Origin: Pseudomonas sp. Q11
GTDB taxonomy: Bacteria > Pseudomonadota > Gammaproteobacteria > Pseudomonadales > Pseudomonadaceae
Reading direction: 5' to 3'
Length of the DNA: 64,000 bases
Assembly: GCF_024494355.1 (NCBI RefSeq)
Contig: NZ_JAKNQY010000002.1
Location: 1 to 64,000, forward strand
The notes under the pieces were generated by a model. The model did not search any database. It had not been told where the DNA came from and worked only from the letters and a program-made list of their open reading frames with translations. Positions 54,695 to 63,975 of the stretch are shown here, piece by piece (the first letter of the stretch is position 1; every line of letters starts with the position of its first letter). The position numbers and the translations under genes were made by a program.

Positions 54695-55732
54695 TTGGAA
54701 CAACGAATCAACATTGCAGGGCTTGCCCGTCATTTGGGAATAGCGGTATCCACCGTTTCAAAAGCCCTCAACAATCGCCCGGACGTTGGCGAAGCCACCC
54801 GCAAACGGGTGCTTGAAGCCGCGCAGGAATTTGGCTTTGTGGTCGACCCGGCCGGCCGACGATTGCGCACTCAGAGCTCCGAGACCATCGGCTTCGTATT
54901 GTCGCCTCCGCAGACTCACTTCGCTCACCCGTTCTTTCTAGACCTGCTCATGGGTATTGACCAGGCCTTGGAAAAGACCCCATTCCAGTTGGTCATCGTT
55001 TCCGGGAGAACCCCTGAGGGCGAGCTTGAAAGCTTTCGTCGTATGGTTGAACGTCATCGGGTCGATGCGGTGATGTTCGGACGAACCCGCCGAGATGACC
55101 CACGGATCCGCTACCTTCAAGAGCGCAAAATGCCCTTCGCTACCTTGGGTAGAAGTGAAACGGGTGAGCCTTTTCCCTACGTGGACATCGACCGTACGGT
55201 GGCCGGGCGCAACGGTACGGCACGCTTCATTGCAATGGGCCATCAGCGCATCGGTCTGCTGAGCACCCCGGCTGAATTGATGATGAGTAAACACTTGCAG
55301 GACGGCAGCCGCGCGGCGCTTGATGCTGCGCGGATTCCCTTCGACCCGGCGCTGGTGGTCGAGGCACCCATGAGCGAGGAGGGCGGTCTGGTCGGTGCTC
55401 GACAACTGCTGGCGTTGAAGAACCCTCCCACGGCGATCATGTGTGGACACGATCTGATGGCCGCCGGTGCGATTCAGGCCATTCTCGAAACCGGCCGACG
55501 TCCAGGGCATGACATCGCAATCATCGGCTGTGACGACCATCCGCTCGGGCCTTACCTGAACCCACCCCTGACGACTTTTTCCGCGCCGACCGTTGCCGCC
55601 GGGCAGCGTATGGTCGAGTTGCTATTGGCGCTGATGCAGGGCCAATCGCCCGAGCAATTGCAGGAAGTCTGGACGCCAGAACTGATTCTTCGCTCGTCCC
55701 ATGGCATGCCGCTGACCCCCTCTAACGACTGA
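54695..55732 (+). CDS. LacI-family regulator 1
   Basis: This 345-residue regulator shows INIAGLARHLGIAVSTVSKALNNRPDV (DNA-binding helix and hinge entry) and a sensor domain starting IGFVLSPPQTHFAHPFFLDLLMG. It shares long stretches with the second LacI protein at 62635, so the two are paralogues. The TTG at 54695 has GGAG six bases upstream and gives the usual length; an ATG at 54572 would add 41 unusual residues. It is upstream of the CoA operon and two matching palindromes. Confidence 0.88.
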   Translation: MEQRINIAGLARHLGIAVSTVSKALNNRPDVGEATRKRVLEAAQEFGFVVDPAGRRLRTQSSETIGFVLSPPQTHFAHPFFLDLLMGIDQALEKTPFQLVIVSGRTPEGELESFRRMVERHRVDAVMFGRTRRDDPRIRYLQERKMPFATLGRSETGEPFPYVDIDRTVAGRNGTARFIAMGHQRIGLLSTPAELMMSKHLQDGSRAALDAARIPFDPALVVEAPMSEEGGLVGARQLLALKNPPTAIMCGHDLMAAGAIQAILETGRRPGHDIAIIGCDDHPLGPYLNPPLTTFSAPTVAAGQRMVELLLALMQGQSPEQLQEVWTPELILRSSHGMPLTPSND

Positions 55733-55776
55733 TTTTTCTGTCACGCGCCTGTTGGACGAGTGACGTTTATCAATTA

Positions 55777-55792
55777 TCGAAAACGTTTTCGA
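55777..55792. promoter_or_regulatory. LacI-type operator, site 3 (perfect)
   Basis: TCGAAAACGTTTTCGA is a perfect 16-bp palindrome in the spacer between LacI regulator 1 and the acyl-CoA dehydrogenase gene. It is the best example of the shared motif. Confidence 0.8.
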
Positions 55793-55843
55793 AAAACCGA
55801 CCCTCGGCTCTTGTAATTCAAATATTACCTATCTATATTAATT

Positions 55844-55857
55844 CGAAATCGTTTTCG
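55844..55857. promoter_or_regulatory. LacI-type operator, site 4
   Basis: CGAAATCGTTTTCG lies 67 bases after site 3 (start to start) and 23 bases before the acyl-CoA dehydrogenase ATG. The two sites could hold a looped repressor across the promoter. Confidence 0.75.
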
Positions 55858-55879
55858 TCAAACCGATTGGAGAATAATA

Positions 55880-57016
55880 ATGGATAGTGAAGATATCGAA
55901 ATGCTTCGCACAACCACGCGCCGTTTCGTACGTTCGCGCCTGGTCCCTCTGGAAGAGCAGATCGAGACGGCCGACGATGTCGACGAATCGCTGCTCGCTC
56001 AATTGCGCTCCGAAGTCGCGGCATTGGGCCTGTATGGTTTCAACCTGCCCGAATCGATTGGCGGTCCTGGTCTAAACGCCGCGGCCAAGCTGGCGGTCCT
56101 CGAGGAAATGACCTACACCTCTGTGCCCTTGAGCGAAGTCTTCGGTCATCTTCCGCTCTCGCTTGGGCGATGCAATGCCGAACAACAGGCCCGGCTTCTT
56201 CCGGATCTGCTATCGGGTAAAAAGATCCTGACTTACGCATTAACCGAACCGAACGCTGGCTCCGATCTGAGCAATCTGCGTACCCGTGCCACGAAGACTG
56301 AAGGGGGCTGGTTGCTCACCGGCAGCAAGCACTTCATTTCGCATGCGGAAACGTCGGATTACATCATCGTGCTCGCCGTCACTGATGCCGACGCATCCCT
56401 CAAGAGCAAGCTAACGACGTTTATCGTCGAAAGGCGCAATCCGGGCATCGTTGGCATGACTCGATACAAGAAGATGGGGTGGCGCGGTTACCACCTCAAC
56501 GGGTTCTCGCTGGAAGACTGTTTCGTGCCCGATGCAGATGTGCTCGGCGAGCCGGGTGATGGCTTCCTGGTCATGATGGAGTCGATCAACCACGACCGGA
56601 TTCTTTCAGCATGCCGTTCGACCAGCCTCGCGGCTCGCGCGCACACCATGTCTTGTGAGTACGCAAATGAACGCACCGCTTCCGGTACGGCGATAGCCAA
56701 CCATCAAGCGATTCAATTGATGATCGCCGACAACGATGTCGAGATTGAAGCCGCACGATTGCTCATTCAACGGGCAGCGGAACTGGTCGAGGCTGATGTC
56801 CCTCAGGCGAGGATTGCGACCGCCCGGGCCAAGTTGTATGCGAGTGAAATGGGCTGTCGTGTCGCGGACCGGGCATTACAGATATTTGGCGGCATGGGGT
56901 ACATGTGCGAACTGCCGATCGAGCGTTTTTATCGTGATGCTCGAGCCTTCCGTATCGGAGAGGGCACCTCGGAAATGCAACGCCTGCAAATTGCGCGATA
57001 TGCGCTTTCCGTTTAA
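55880..57016 (+). CDS. Acyl-CoA dehydrogenase
   Basis: This 378-residue flavoprotein introduces a 2,3-double bond into an acyl-CoA. It shows YALTEPNAGSDLSNLRTRA (FAD/substrate region), RGYHLNGFSLEDCFVP, ADRALQIFGGMGYMCELPIERFYRDAR (quoted in part: GGMGYMCELPIERFYRD) and the catalytic Glu in RIGEGTSEMQ. GGAG precedes the ATG. It opens the CoA operon, and its electrons would go to the ETF encoded at the end of the same operon. Confidence 0.93.
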   Translation: MDSEDIEMLRTTTRRFVRSRLVPLEEQIETADDVDESLLAQLRSEVAALGLYGFNLPESIGGPGLNAAAKLAVLEEMTYTSVPLSEVFGHLPLSLGRCNAEQQARLLPDLLSGKKILTYALTEPNAGSDLSNLRTRATKTEGGWLLTGSKHFISHAETSDYIIVLAVTDADASLKSKLTTFIVERRNPGIVGMTRYKKMGWRGYHLNGFSLEDCFVPDADVLGEPGDGFLVMMESINHDRILSACRSTSLAARAHTMSCEYANERTASGTAIANHQAIQLMIADNDVEIEAARLLIQRAAELVEADVPQARIATARAKLYASEMGCRVADRALQIFGGMGYMCELPIERFYRDARAFRIGEGTSEMQRLQIARYALSV

Positions 57017-57038
57017 GACTTCGTGGAAGGCCATCATC

Positions 57039-58652
57039 TTGAAAACGACTTCTGATTTGAATGAGTCGGCTTTGCCGAAAACGTTGAGTGTTTCGGCTCA
57101 GTACGACGGTATCTCCAATACTGATATTTCGATTCAAGCATTTGGTGATTTGCTGGCGCATCACCCTGAGCTGCCCGCCTGTCATTTCGGCGAATTGTCA
57201 GTGAGCCGCGCTGAACTCAGCGTCGGTGCGTCCAATTCGGCTAATTATCTTTCATCATTGGGTTTCACATCGGGTGATGTACTGGCTGTCTGGCTTCCAG
57301 ACAGTCCAGCGTGGTTGCAGTTGCTTTTCGCGGCGGCTTCGCTGGGTGTGATCGTTGTACCGATCAGTACCCGGTACAAGGTTGCGGAAGCGAACCATGT
57401 GATTGACCAGAGCCGTGCAAAAGGCTTGGTTATTGCGAAGGAGTTTCTTGATTACGACTACGTAACCGCGGCAGCTTCGCTCAAGTCGAGTAATTCGACG
57501 CTCGAACATATTATCTGCGTCGATATTAACGCCGGCCTCATGAGTGACGGCGCGGTGGCGCACTCGTCTGCAGTGACGGCGTCTATTCAATTACCTCTGA
57601 TCACCTTCAGCACCTCAGGAACTACCGGGCATCCGAAACTGGCGCTGCACACACAGCTGGGCATTGCGAAACACGCCCTGAACGTCTCACGCGCACTGGA
57701 AGTCCGCGCGGGCGACGTGATGCTGTGTGCATTGCCGTTGTACGGCGTCCTGGGATTTGGGCAGGCACTCGCTGCCATTGCCGTAGGCGCTGCCTGCGTC
57801 CTGATGCCGGTTTTCAAAGGTGAGGATGCCGCGCAAGCAATCGAGCGACACGGTGTCACTCACAGTTTCGGCTCCGATGGGCTTTTTGAGCGGATTCTCG
57901 ACACTACGCAATATTCGCTGGTTTCCTGGCGGCGCGCTGGTTTCACCGAATTTGCGGGCCTTGGCCAAGCGATCTGTAAAAAAGCCGAACAGGATTTGAA
58001 TCTGTTGCTCACTGGCTTGTATGGCATGTCGGAATGTCTCGCCATTGCGGCGACACGCTTTCCACAGGACGACCCGGGCGTTCGCGCACTCGGTGGCGGC
58101 TCACCGGTATCTCCTGAGATTCGCCTGCGTGTAATTGACGGTGACACTGGTCTTGAAGTTACCGAAGGAGACCAAGGTGAATTGCAGATGACGGGTTACA
58201 ACATCATGACCGGTTATTTGCATAACGAGGCCGCCTCTGCAGGCGCATTCACCGCGGACGGCTGGTTCAAGACCGGAGATCTGGTGCGCCGTACGGCCGA
58301 TGGTTTCATCTATCTGGCACGCCTTAACGATGGTATGCGGCTCGGCGGCTACCTGGTCGATCCTTCGGAAATCGAACGGTTCCTGACTCAGCACGAGGGT
58401 GTTATCGGCGCGCAGGTGGTTGCCGTGAAAAAGCAGGGCACAGGCGATGTTGCGGTTGCTTTCGTTATCTCCGCCGATACGGAGTTATCGGAAGCAAAGT
58501 TGCTCGCTTACTGCAAGGCCGGGATTGCCAATTACAAAGTTCCGAAACGCATTATTTTTGTAAATGAGTTTCCGGAGAAGCCTGGTCCGAATGGCGTGAA
58601 AATTCTAAAGACCAAGTTGCGCGAAATGGCAGCGGCCGAACTTTCCGTTTAA
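57039..58652 (+). CDS. AMP-forming acyl-CoA synthetase
   Basis: This 537-residue adenylate-forming ligase activates an acid with CoA. It has TFSTSGTTGHPKLALHT (ATP loop), YGMSEC (adenine site), GWFKTGDLVRRTADGFIYL, and the catalytic Lys in NGVKILKTKLRE. The start is uncertain: TTG at 57039 has GGAAGG eight bases upstream, while an ATG at 57000 overlaps the previous gene. The substrate is not evident. It is the entry step of the operon. Confidence 0.9.
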   Translation: MKTTSDLNESALPKTLSVSAQYDGISNTDISIQAFGDLLAHHPELPACHFGELSVSRAELSVGASNSANYLSSLGFTSGDVLAVWLPDSPAWLQLLFAAASLGVIVVPISTRYKVAEANHVIDQSRAKGLVIAKEFLDYDYVTAAASLKSSNSTLEHIICVDINAGLMSDGAVAHSSAVTASIQLPLITFSTSGTTGHPKLALHTQLGIAKHALNVSRALEVRAGDVMLCALPLYGVLGFGQALAAIAVGAACVLMPVFKGEDAAQAIERHGVTHSFGSDGLFERILDTTQYSLVSWRRAGFTEFAGLGQAICKKAEQDLNLLLTGLYGMSECLAIAATRFPQDDPGVRALGGGSPVSPEIRLRVIDGDTGLEVTEGDQGELQMTGYNIMTGYLHNEAASAGAFTADGWFKTGDLVRRTADGFIYLARLNDGMRLGGYLVDPSEIERFLTQHEGVIGAQVVAVKKQGTGDVAVAFVISADTELSEAKLLAYCKAGIANYKVPKRIIFVNEFPEKPGPNGVKILKTKLREMAAAELSV

Positions 58653-58682
58653 TTGCATCACGACAACAATAGGAGCGAAATA

Positions 58683-59459
58683 ATGAAAGACACTCAAGTG
58701 AGGTCTGATATCGCGTGGGCGACCCCTACAAAAGTGGTCATTCACGGGCTCGATCTGTGCGATGAAATTGTAGGGAAGATCGATTTTGGCCAGATGACAT
58801 TCTTGCAACTGTTCGGTCGACTGCCAGAAGAGCGCGAGTTACGGATGTTCAACGCAATGATGGTCATTCTGGTCGAGCATGGGATCACGCCATCGTCCCT
58901 GGCCACGCGATTCACCTATTGTGGCGCGCCAGAGGCCGTTCAGGCGGCGGTAGCTGCCGGGTTGCTGGGCCTTGGGTCTGTCTTTGTCGGCTCGCTCGAC
59001 AATGCCGCCAAGCTGTTGCAGGAAACGATTCCTGCCAATACAACACTGGCGGACCCACAGGCAAAGGCGGTCGAGATCGTCACTGCATATCGTTCCCGCA
59101 AGGAAATCATCCCGGGTATCGGACACCCTTTCCATAAGCCTATCGACCCGCGCAGCGTTGCGCTGTTCGAGGTCGCGAAAGAGACCGGCTATTACGGGCC
59201 TTATGTCGCCCTGATGGATGCGATCGCTGAGGAAGCTACACGTCAGGCCGGCCGCCCACTGCCCCTGAATGTGACAGGAGCCATGGGCGCCGTCGCTTCA
59301 GAGATGGGCATCACCTGGAAAATCTGTCGTGGTCTGGCGGTCGCGGCGCGAGCCGTTGGATTGGTCGGGCATGTGCTGGAAGAGATGCGTCAACCCATGG
59401 CCGAGACGCTCTATCTGCGAACCGAGCATGAAGCGACGGTACACATGCACGAGGAGTAA
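58683..59459 (+). CDS. Citryl-CoA-lyase-like protein (citrate synthase fold)
   Basis: This 258-residue protein is a short member of the citrate synthase superfamily, like the lyase part of ATP-citrate lyase. Visible marks are GQMTFLQLFGRLPEERE, LGLGSVFVGSLDNAA, and IPGIGHPFHKPIDPRS with the conserved His. TAGGAGCG lies 6 bases before the ATG. In this operon it may cleave or form a C-C bond at a 3-hydroxyacyl-CoA (retro-Claisen/aldol). That role is inference; no member with this context is known to me. Confidence 0.8.
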   Translation: MKDTQVRSDIAWATPTKVVIHGLDLCDEIVGKIDFGQMTFLQLFGRLPEERELRMFNAMMVILVEHGITPSSLATRFTYCGAPEAVQAAVAAGLLGLGSVFVGSLDNAAKLLQETIPANTTLADPQAKAVEIVTAYRSRKEIIPGIGHPFHKPIDPRSVALFEVAKETGYYGPYVALMDAIAEEATRQAGRPLPLNVTGAMGAVASEMGITWKICRGLAVAARAVGLVGHVLEEMRQPMAETLYLRTEHEATVHMHEE

Positions 59460-59464
59460 GCGGC

Positions 59465-59929
59465 ATGTCAACCGCGCCTTCATCAACGTCGAGCCGTGCT
59501 GAATCACCCGTTCGGAACCCGCCTCTCGCGCGCGAAGAGTGCGGTTTCTGGACCCGTGAGAAGCTTCGCAACGCTGATACCGATCAGTTTCACCACGTGA
59601 ACAATGCGGTGATATCGACGTTGCTCGAAGCGGCGCGAATGGAAATGCTCGCCGACGAGGCGTTGAAAACTTCGATGGCGGGCAAGATCGTGGTGGTTGC
59701 GCACCTGTCGATCGACTTCTTGAGCGAAGTGTATTTCCCAGGGGGCGTCGAGATTGGGTCCGCCACCATCAGAGTAGGGCGCACGTCTTTTGAGCTGGCA
59801 CAGGGACTGTTCGTCGGTTCTCAATGCTTCGCGTCTGCGCGGGCGATCTGCGTGCTCATCGACATCGAGCGTCGCGAGCCAACGGTCATTCCGGACGCGA
59901 TCCGAGTTCATTTGCTTAAGGGGCAGTGA
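59465..59929 (+). CDS. Acyl-CoA thioesterase (4HBT hot-dog fold)
   Basis: This 154-residue hot-dog thioesterase shows the family motif RNADTDQFHHVNNAVISTLLEAAR near residue 36 (quoted in part: ADTDQFHHVNNAV), with catalytic Asp and the HVNN segment, and a hydrophobic strand HLSIDFLSEV. It would hydrolyse an acyl- or aroyl-CoA. An N-terminal extension of about 25 Ser/Pro/Ala-rich residues looks disordered. It starts 5 bases after the lyase gene. Confidence 0.85.
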   Translation: MSTAPSSTSSRAESPVRNPPLAREECGFWTREKLRNADTDQFHHVNNAVISTLLEAARMEMLADEALKTSMAGKIVVVAHLSIDFLSEVYFPGGVEIGSATIRVGRTSFELAQGLFVGSQCFASARAICVLIDIERREPTVIPDAIRVHLLKGQ

Positions 59930-59975
59930 GCGTGAGCTCTGCGTCACCTTCCACTGCTCCTGTGAGGTAATAAAA

Positions 59976-60761
59976 ATGTCTGGAAATTTCACGAAAATTC
60001 TTTTCGAGATGCGTGACGGCGTTGCTGTCATCACGCTTAACGACCCGGAGCGGCGCAATGCGCTGTCCCGCCGTATCGTCAGCGAAGTGTTCGAGGCGCT
60101 TGAGCTCAGCACCGCCGCATCCGCGCGCGCGATCGTGATTGCTTCGACTGGAACAGCGTTCTGCGCCGGTGCGAATATCGACGATTTACGCGATGGCTGG
60201 ATGGAGCACACTGATCCGGCGACCGATCCTGCGCTGTTGTTCAAACGGTTGGTTGAGGAACCTCGTATTGTCATCGCCGCGGTACAGGGCGGGGCGTTAG
60301 GAGGCGGTTTTGAGCTCTCGCTTTCGTGTGATCTGGTCGTGGCCGCAGAGGAGGCATGGTTCTGCCTGCCCGAAGTGTCGCGCGGGGTGATTCCGAATAC
60401 CGGTTTGGCACTCCTTCAATCGATGGTGGGTTCTCGGGTCGCTCTGGAGCTGGTCTTGAGCGGTAGACGAGTCGATAGCGCCGAAGGCGTTGCCAGAGGC
60501 CTGGTCAATGCAGTAGTCCCACGTGAGTCCGTCGTCGAAAGAGCCGTTTCATGGGCGCAAGAGATCGTTTCGAAGGCGCCTCCGGTTGCACTGTCGACTG
60601 CCAAGCGGAATCTGCATGCCCATGCTGGATATGACTGGGCACGCGTGCAGCGTTCGGTTACCGACGTTCCCCGCGCCGAATGGCAGGAGGGGCTGGATGC
60701 GTTTACGGAAAAACGCGACCCGGATTTCGAACCCTTTTGGCGCGCTATCGGGTCAGCCTGA
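59976..60761 (+). CDS. Enoyl-CoA hydratase/isomerase
   Basis: This 261-residue crotonase-family enzyme has both catalytic glutamates: in [15 protein letters not shown] and in [28 protein letters not shown] forms part of the oxyanion hole. It would hydrate the enoyl-CoA made by the dehydrogenase. I chose the ATG at 59976 (GTGAGG upstream), giving the normal N-terminus; a longer frame overlaps the thioesterase. Confidence 0.92.
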   Translation: MSGNFTKILFEMRDGVAVITLNDPERRNALSRRIVSEVFEALELSTAASARAIVIASTGTAFCAGANIDDLRDGWMEHTDPATDPALLFKRLVEEPRIVIAAVQGGALGGGFELSLSCDLVVAAEEAWFCLPEVSRGVIPNTGLALLQSMVGSRVALELVLSGRRVDSAEGVARGLVNAVVPRESVVERAVSWAQEIVSKAPPVALSTAKRNLHAHAGYDWARVQRSVTDVPRAEWQEGLDAFTEKRDPDFEPFWRAIGSA

Positions 60762-60816
60762 TATCCCGCTCGGCAGGACATGCAAATCTGTTGTTTATTT
60801 TGCGCAGGAGAGCGAA

Positions 60817-61563
60817 TTGAAAGCATTAGTCTCAGTTAAGCGAGTCGCCGACTACAACGTGAAAGTGCGGCCGAAAGCCGATGGCAGCGGTGTCGAACTC
60901 GCCAACGTAAAAATGTCCATGAATCCCTTCGACGAAATCGCAATGGAGGAGGCCGTTCGGCTAAAGGAGAGGGGCGCAGTGACTGAAGTGGTCGTTGTCT
61001 CGTGTGGGCCGTCGCAATGCCAAGAGACACTGCGAGTCGCGTTGGCGATGGGGGCCGATCGGGCGATCCTTGTCGAAACGTCAGTCGAATTACAGCCGCT
61101 GGCTGTGGCAAAACTTCTCCACGCGGTCGTCAGCCGCGAAGCCCCGCAGTTAATCATTTTGGGCAAGCAAGCCATTGACGATGATAGTAACCAGACCGGC
61201 CAGATGCTTGCAGCCCTGGCCGGGCTTTCGCAAGCGACGTTTGCTTCAAATGTTTCGATTACGCAGGACAAACTTCAAGTGACACGTGAGGTCGACGGTG
61301 GCCTTGAAACACTGTTGCTAACTCTACCTGCCGTGGTGACCACGGACCTGCGGCTCAATGAGCCTAGATACGCCACGCTGCCAAACATCATGAAAGCGAA
61401 GAAGAAGCCTCTGGAAATAGTGACGCCCGAGGTACTCAACGTCGACGTGACTTCACGGCTGAAAACGCTGCGCGTCGCGGCGCCAGCAAATCGCTCCGCT
61501 GGTATCAAGGTGCCGGATGTGCGGACGTTGCTCGAAAAATTGACTGAAACCAACGTGCTATAG
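60817..61563 (+). CDS. etfB: Electron transfer flavoprotein, beta subunit
   Basis: This 248-residue subunit begins at TTG (GGAG six bases upstream), reading [23 protein letters not shown]. The family motif [21 protein letters not shown] and the adenine-binding signature [34 protein letters not shown] (quoted in part: [19 protein letters not shown]) are present. It pairs with the next gene. A second, core ETF probably exists elsewhere in the genome. Confidence 0.93.
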   Translation: MKALVSVKRVADYNVKVRPKADGSGVELANVKMSMNPFDEIAMEEAVRLKERGAVTEVVVVSCGPSQCQETLRVALAMGADRAILVETSVELQPLAVAKLLHAVVSREAPQLIILGKQAIDDDSNQTGQMLAALAGLSQATFASNVSITQDKLQVTREVDGGLETLLLTLPAVVTTDLRLNEPRYATLPNIMKAKKKPLEIVTPEVLNVDVTSRLKTLRVAAPANRSAGIKVPDVRTLLEKLTETNVL

Positions 61564-61576
61564 GGCTGGGTAGAAA

Positions 61577-62509
61577 ATGACTATTCTGGTAATTGCTGAA
61601 CATGACAATAAGGCAGTCAAGCCCGCCACATTGAACACGCTAGCAGCCGCACAGATAATTGGTGGCGATATCGATTTATTGGTCATGGGAAATGATCTGC
61701 AGCCAGCGGTCCATGCTGCGTCGAAAATCCTGGGCGTCCGGCGAGTCCTTGTTGCAGAGGCTCCGCACCTTGCGGATAACCTGGCAGAAAACGTTCAAGT
61801 TGCCGTGATGCAACTGGCGAAGAGCTACTCCCATATATTCATACCCGCGACTGCGTTCGGAAAGAACGTCGCGCCGCGCATTGCCGCTGCGTTGGATGTT
61901 GCGCAGATCAGTGATGTGATCGGGGTTGAAAGTTCAGATACCTTTAAGCGGCCCATTTACGCGGGAAGTTTGATCGCGACGGTGCAGTCCGACGACAACC
62001 ACAAGGTTGTCACGGTTCGTACAACCGGCTTTGAACCCGCTGCCGCCAGTGGCGGCAACGCAACGATTGAGCGAATCGAAGCGGCACCTGATCAGGGTAT
62101 CTCGACACTGTTGAGCCGAGAGGTTACGAAAATGGATCGGCCCGAATTAACCGCCGCACAGATCATCGTGTCGGGCGGGCGTGGTTTGGGCAGCGGCGAA
62201 AATTACCGGGACCTTTTGCAGCCGCTGGCGGACAAGTTGGGCGCGGCACTGGGTGCCTCGCGCGCGGCAGTGGATGCGGGGTTCGTGCCCAACGACTATC
62301 AAGTGGGGCAAACGGGGAAAATCGTTGCACCTGACCTGTACTTCGCCATCGGCATTTCTGGAGCGATTCAGCATTTGGCTGGCATGAAGGACAGCAAAGT
62401 GATCGTGGCGATCAACAAAGACCCAGAGGCACCTATATTCGGAGTGGCTGACTACGGCCTCGTAGGGGATCTCTTTGAGGTCGTGCCAGCGTTGACCGCG
62501 GCCATCTGA
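61577..62509 (+). CDS. etfA: Electron transfer flavoprotein, alpha subunit
   Basis: This 310-residue FAD-binding subunit ends with the family region ISGGRGLGS-like IVSGGRGLGSGENYRDL, GASRAAVDAGFVPNDYQVGQTGK and ISGAIQHLAGMKDSKVIVAINKD (quoted in part: SGAIQHLAGMKDSKVIVAIN). It accepts electrons from the acyl-CoA dehydrogenase of this operon and hands them to ETF-quinone oxidoreductase. It is the last gene of the operon. Confidence 0.95.
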   Translation: MTILVIAEHDNKAVKPATLNTLAAAQIIGGDIDLLVMGNDLQPAVHAASKILGVRRVLVAEAPHLADNLAENVQVAVMQLAKSYSHIFIPATAFGKNVAPRIAAALDVAQISDVIGVESSDTFKRPIYAGSLIATVQSDDNHKVVTVRTTGFEPAAASGGNATIERIEAAPDQGISTLLSREVTKMDRPELTAAQIIVSGGRGLGSGENYRDLLQPLADKLGAALGASRAAVDAGFVPNDYQVGQTGKIVAPDLYFAIGISGAIQHLAGMKDSKVIVAINKDPEAPIFGVADYGLVGDLFEVVPALTAAI

Positions 62510-62634
62510 TTACGGTGATGGCAGGGCAGTAAGCCGCGGGCAAGAGGGCCAGCGCCAGCATTGGACCTTTGGTCGCCTTGAATGACGGACCGGCGGGCGA
62601 CCTCTTCACCCTGTGCCATATCTCAGATCAAAAA

Positions 62635-63711
62635 TTAATGTTCAACCCTCTTACCTGCAGCCCTGCGATTGAAAACACTCTCTGCAGAATTTTGACTGTG
62701 GACACGATGAGGGCCGTCAGACGCGCGGATGATCAATTCTGGTATCCATACCTCTTGGAGTTCCTGGGGCAACCGACCGGCCAAACGTTCGAGCAACATC
62801 TCTGCCATTCGCTTACCTGCACGATGCGTCTCCGCTGAAAACGTTGTCAGCGAAGGCTGTACAAAGCGCCCGATGGGATGATTGTCTCCGCCAATCACAC
62901 CGACATCACGCCCTGGCGATTGGCCCGTTTCAGCAATGCCGCGCAACACGCCCAAGGCTATCAAGTCGTGGCCACATACGATGGCGGTGGGCGGGTCCGG
63001 GAGCGCGAGCAACCGGCGTGCGGCCTCAGCCCCGCCTTCTTCGGAAATATCGGCCTCTACACAAAGTGCTTCGTCGAACCGGATGCCCGCAGCATGTAAT
63101 GCTTCGGTATACCCCGCATGTTCCAGGTGACTGAACATGAGGTACTCAGGAGCATGAACCAGGGCTATCCGTCGATGACCCAAGGAGATGAATCGTGCGC
63201 AGCCGGAGCGGCCAACAACATGATGATCGATATCGACGAAGGGGAACGCGTTGGACGTTTCGCTTCTGCCAAAAGCGACAAAGGGAATGTCCTGTTCGAG
63301 AAGATAGGCAATGCGCTCGTCTTGCCGACGTGTCCGGGCGAAGAGTAGGCCGTCGACGCGCTGTCGTTTGATGAGACGCTTGAAGAGTTCCATCTCCGCT
63401 TCCACGTTTCGTGCGCAAGCGACAATGACCTGATAGCCACTGTTGTCCATGGCTTCATTCACACCCATCAGCATGTCCAGGAAAAAGGGATGAGCGAACG
63501 AGGTCTGCGGTGGAGATAACACGAACGCAATGGTGTCGGCGGTTTGCCGACGCAAGCGGCGTGCGGAAGGGTCCGGAGTAAAACCGAGCAAAGCCGCCGC
63601 CTGGAGTACACGCTTACGAGTTGCCGGGCTCACGTCCTCCTTGCCGTTCAGTGCCTTTGACACTGTGCTGATGGACAGGCTGAGCGTGGCTGCAAATTCC
63701 TGAATATTCAT
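62635..63711 (-). CDS. LacI-family regulator 2
   Basis: This 358-residue regulator starts MNIQEFAATLSLSISTVSKALNGKEDVSPATRKRV (quoted in part: LSLSISTVSKALNGKEDV) and shares TIAFVLSPPQTSFAHPFFLDMLMG and most of its sensor domain with regulator 1 at 54695. The two almost certainly bind the same operator class. I chose the ATG at 63711 over 63732 because it gives the standard LacI start. A matching palindrome lies 36 bases upstream (63747), suggesting autoregulation. Confidence 0.9.
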   Translation of the reverse strand: MNIQEFAATLSLSISTVSKALNGKEDVSPATRKRVLQAAALLGFTPDPSARRLRRQTADTIAFVLSPPQTSFAHPFFLDMLMGVNEAMDNSGYQVIVACARNVEAEMELFKRLIKRQRVDGLLFARTRRQDERIAYLLEQDIPFVAFGRSETSNAFPFVDIDHHVVGRSGCARFISLGHRRIALVHAPEYLMFSHLEHAGYTEALHAAGIRFDEALCVEADISEEGGAEAARRLLALPDPPTAIVCGHDLIALGVLRGIAETGQSPGRDVGVIGGDNHPIGRFVQPSLTTFSAETHRAGKRMAEMLLERLAGRLPQELQEVWIPELIIRASDGPHRVHSQNSAESVFNRRAAGKRVEH

Positions 63712-63746
63712 TTTGCTTCGCTCTGAAACCACCTGGATGGGTGGAT

Positions 63747-63760
63747 CGAAATCGATTTAC
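63747..63760. promoter_or_regulatory. LacI-type operator, site 5
   Basis: CGAAATCGATTTAC matches the shared motif except for its right edge. It lies just upstream of regulator 2. Confidence 0.55.
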
Positions 63761-63793
63761 CACTCCGCATGGCGACATCCTTCATGTTTTGAT

Positions 63794-63807
63794 AGAAAAC
63801 GATTTCG
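63794..63807. promoter_or_regulatory. LacI-type operator, site 6
   Basis: AGAAAACGATTTCG matches site 2 except for its first base. It is 47 bases from site 5, in the gene-free 63712-64000 stretch, which probably also serves a gene beyond the window. Confidence 0.65.
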
Positions 63808-63961
63808 TAAATCATACAAATTTTTTTGGAAAACTCACATTTTTTGCTGACTGTTGACAGTGTCAATTTTGGGGATGTACTCCATGTCCGCCGGCTATTT
63901 TAGCGATCATGGTGCTTTAAGCGACGATAAATGTATAGATCATTTGGATTTTACTGGCCTT

Positions 63962-63975
63962 AAAAACGTTTTCGA
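63962..63975. promoter_or_regulatory. LacI-type operator, site 7
   Basis: TAAAAACGTTTTCG keeps the perfect right half GTTTTCG of site 3 and a weaker left half. It lies 25 bases from the window end, so its target is probably a plus-strand gene outside the window. Confidence 0.5.
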
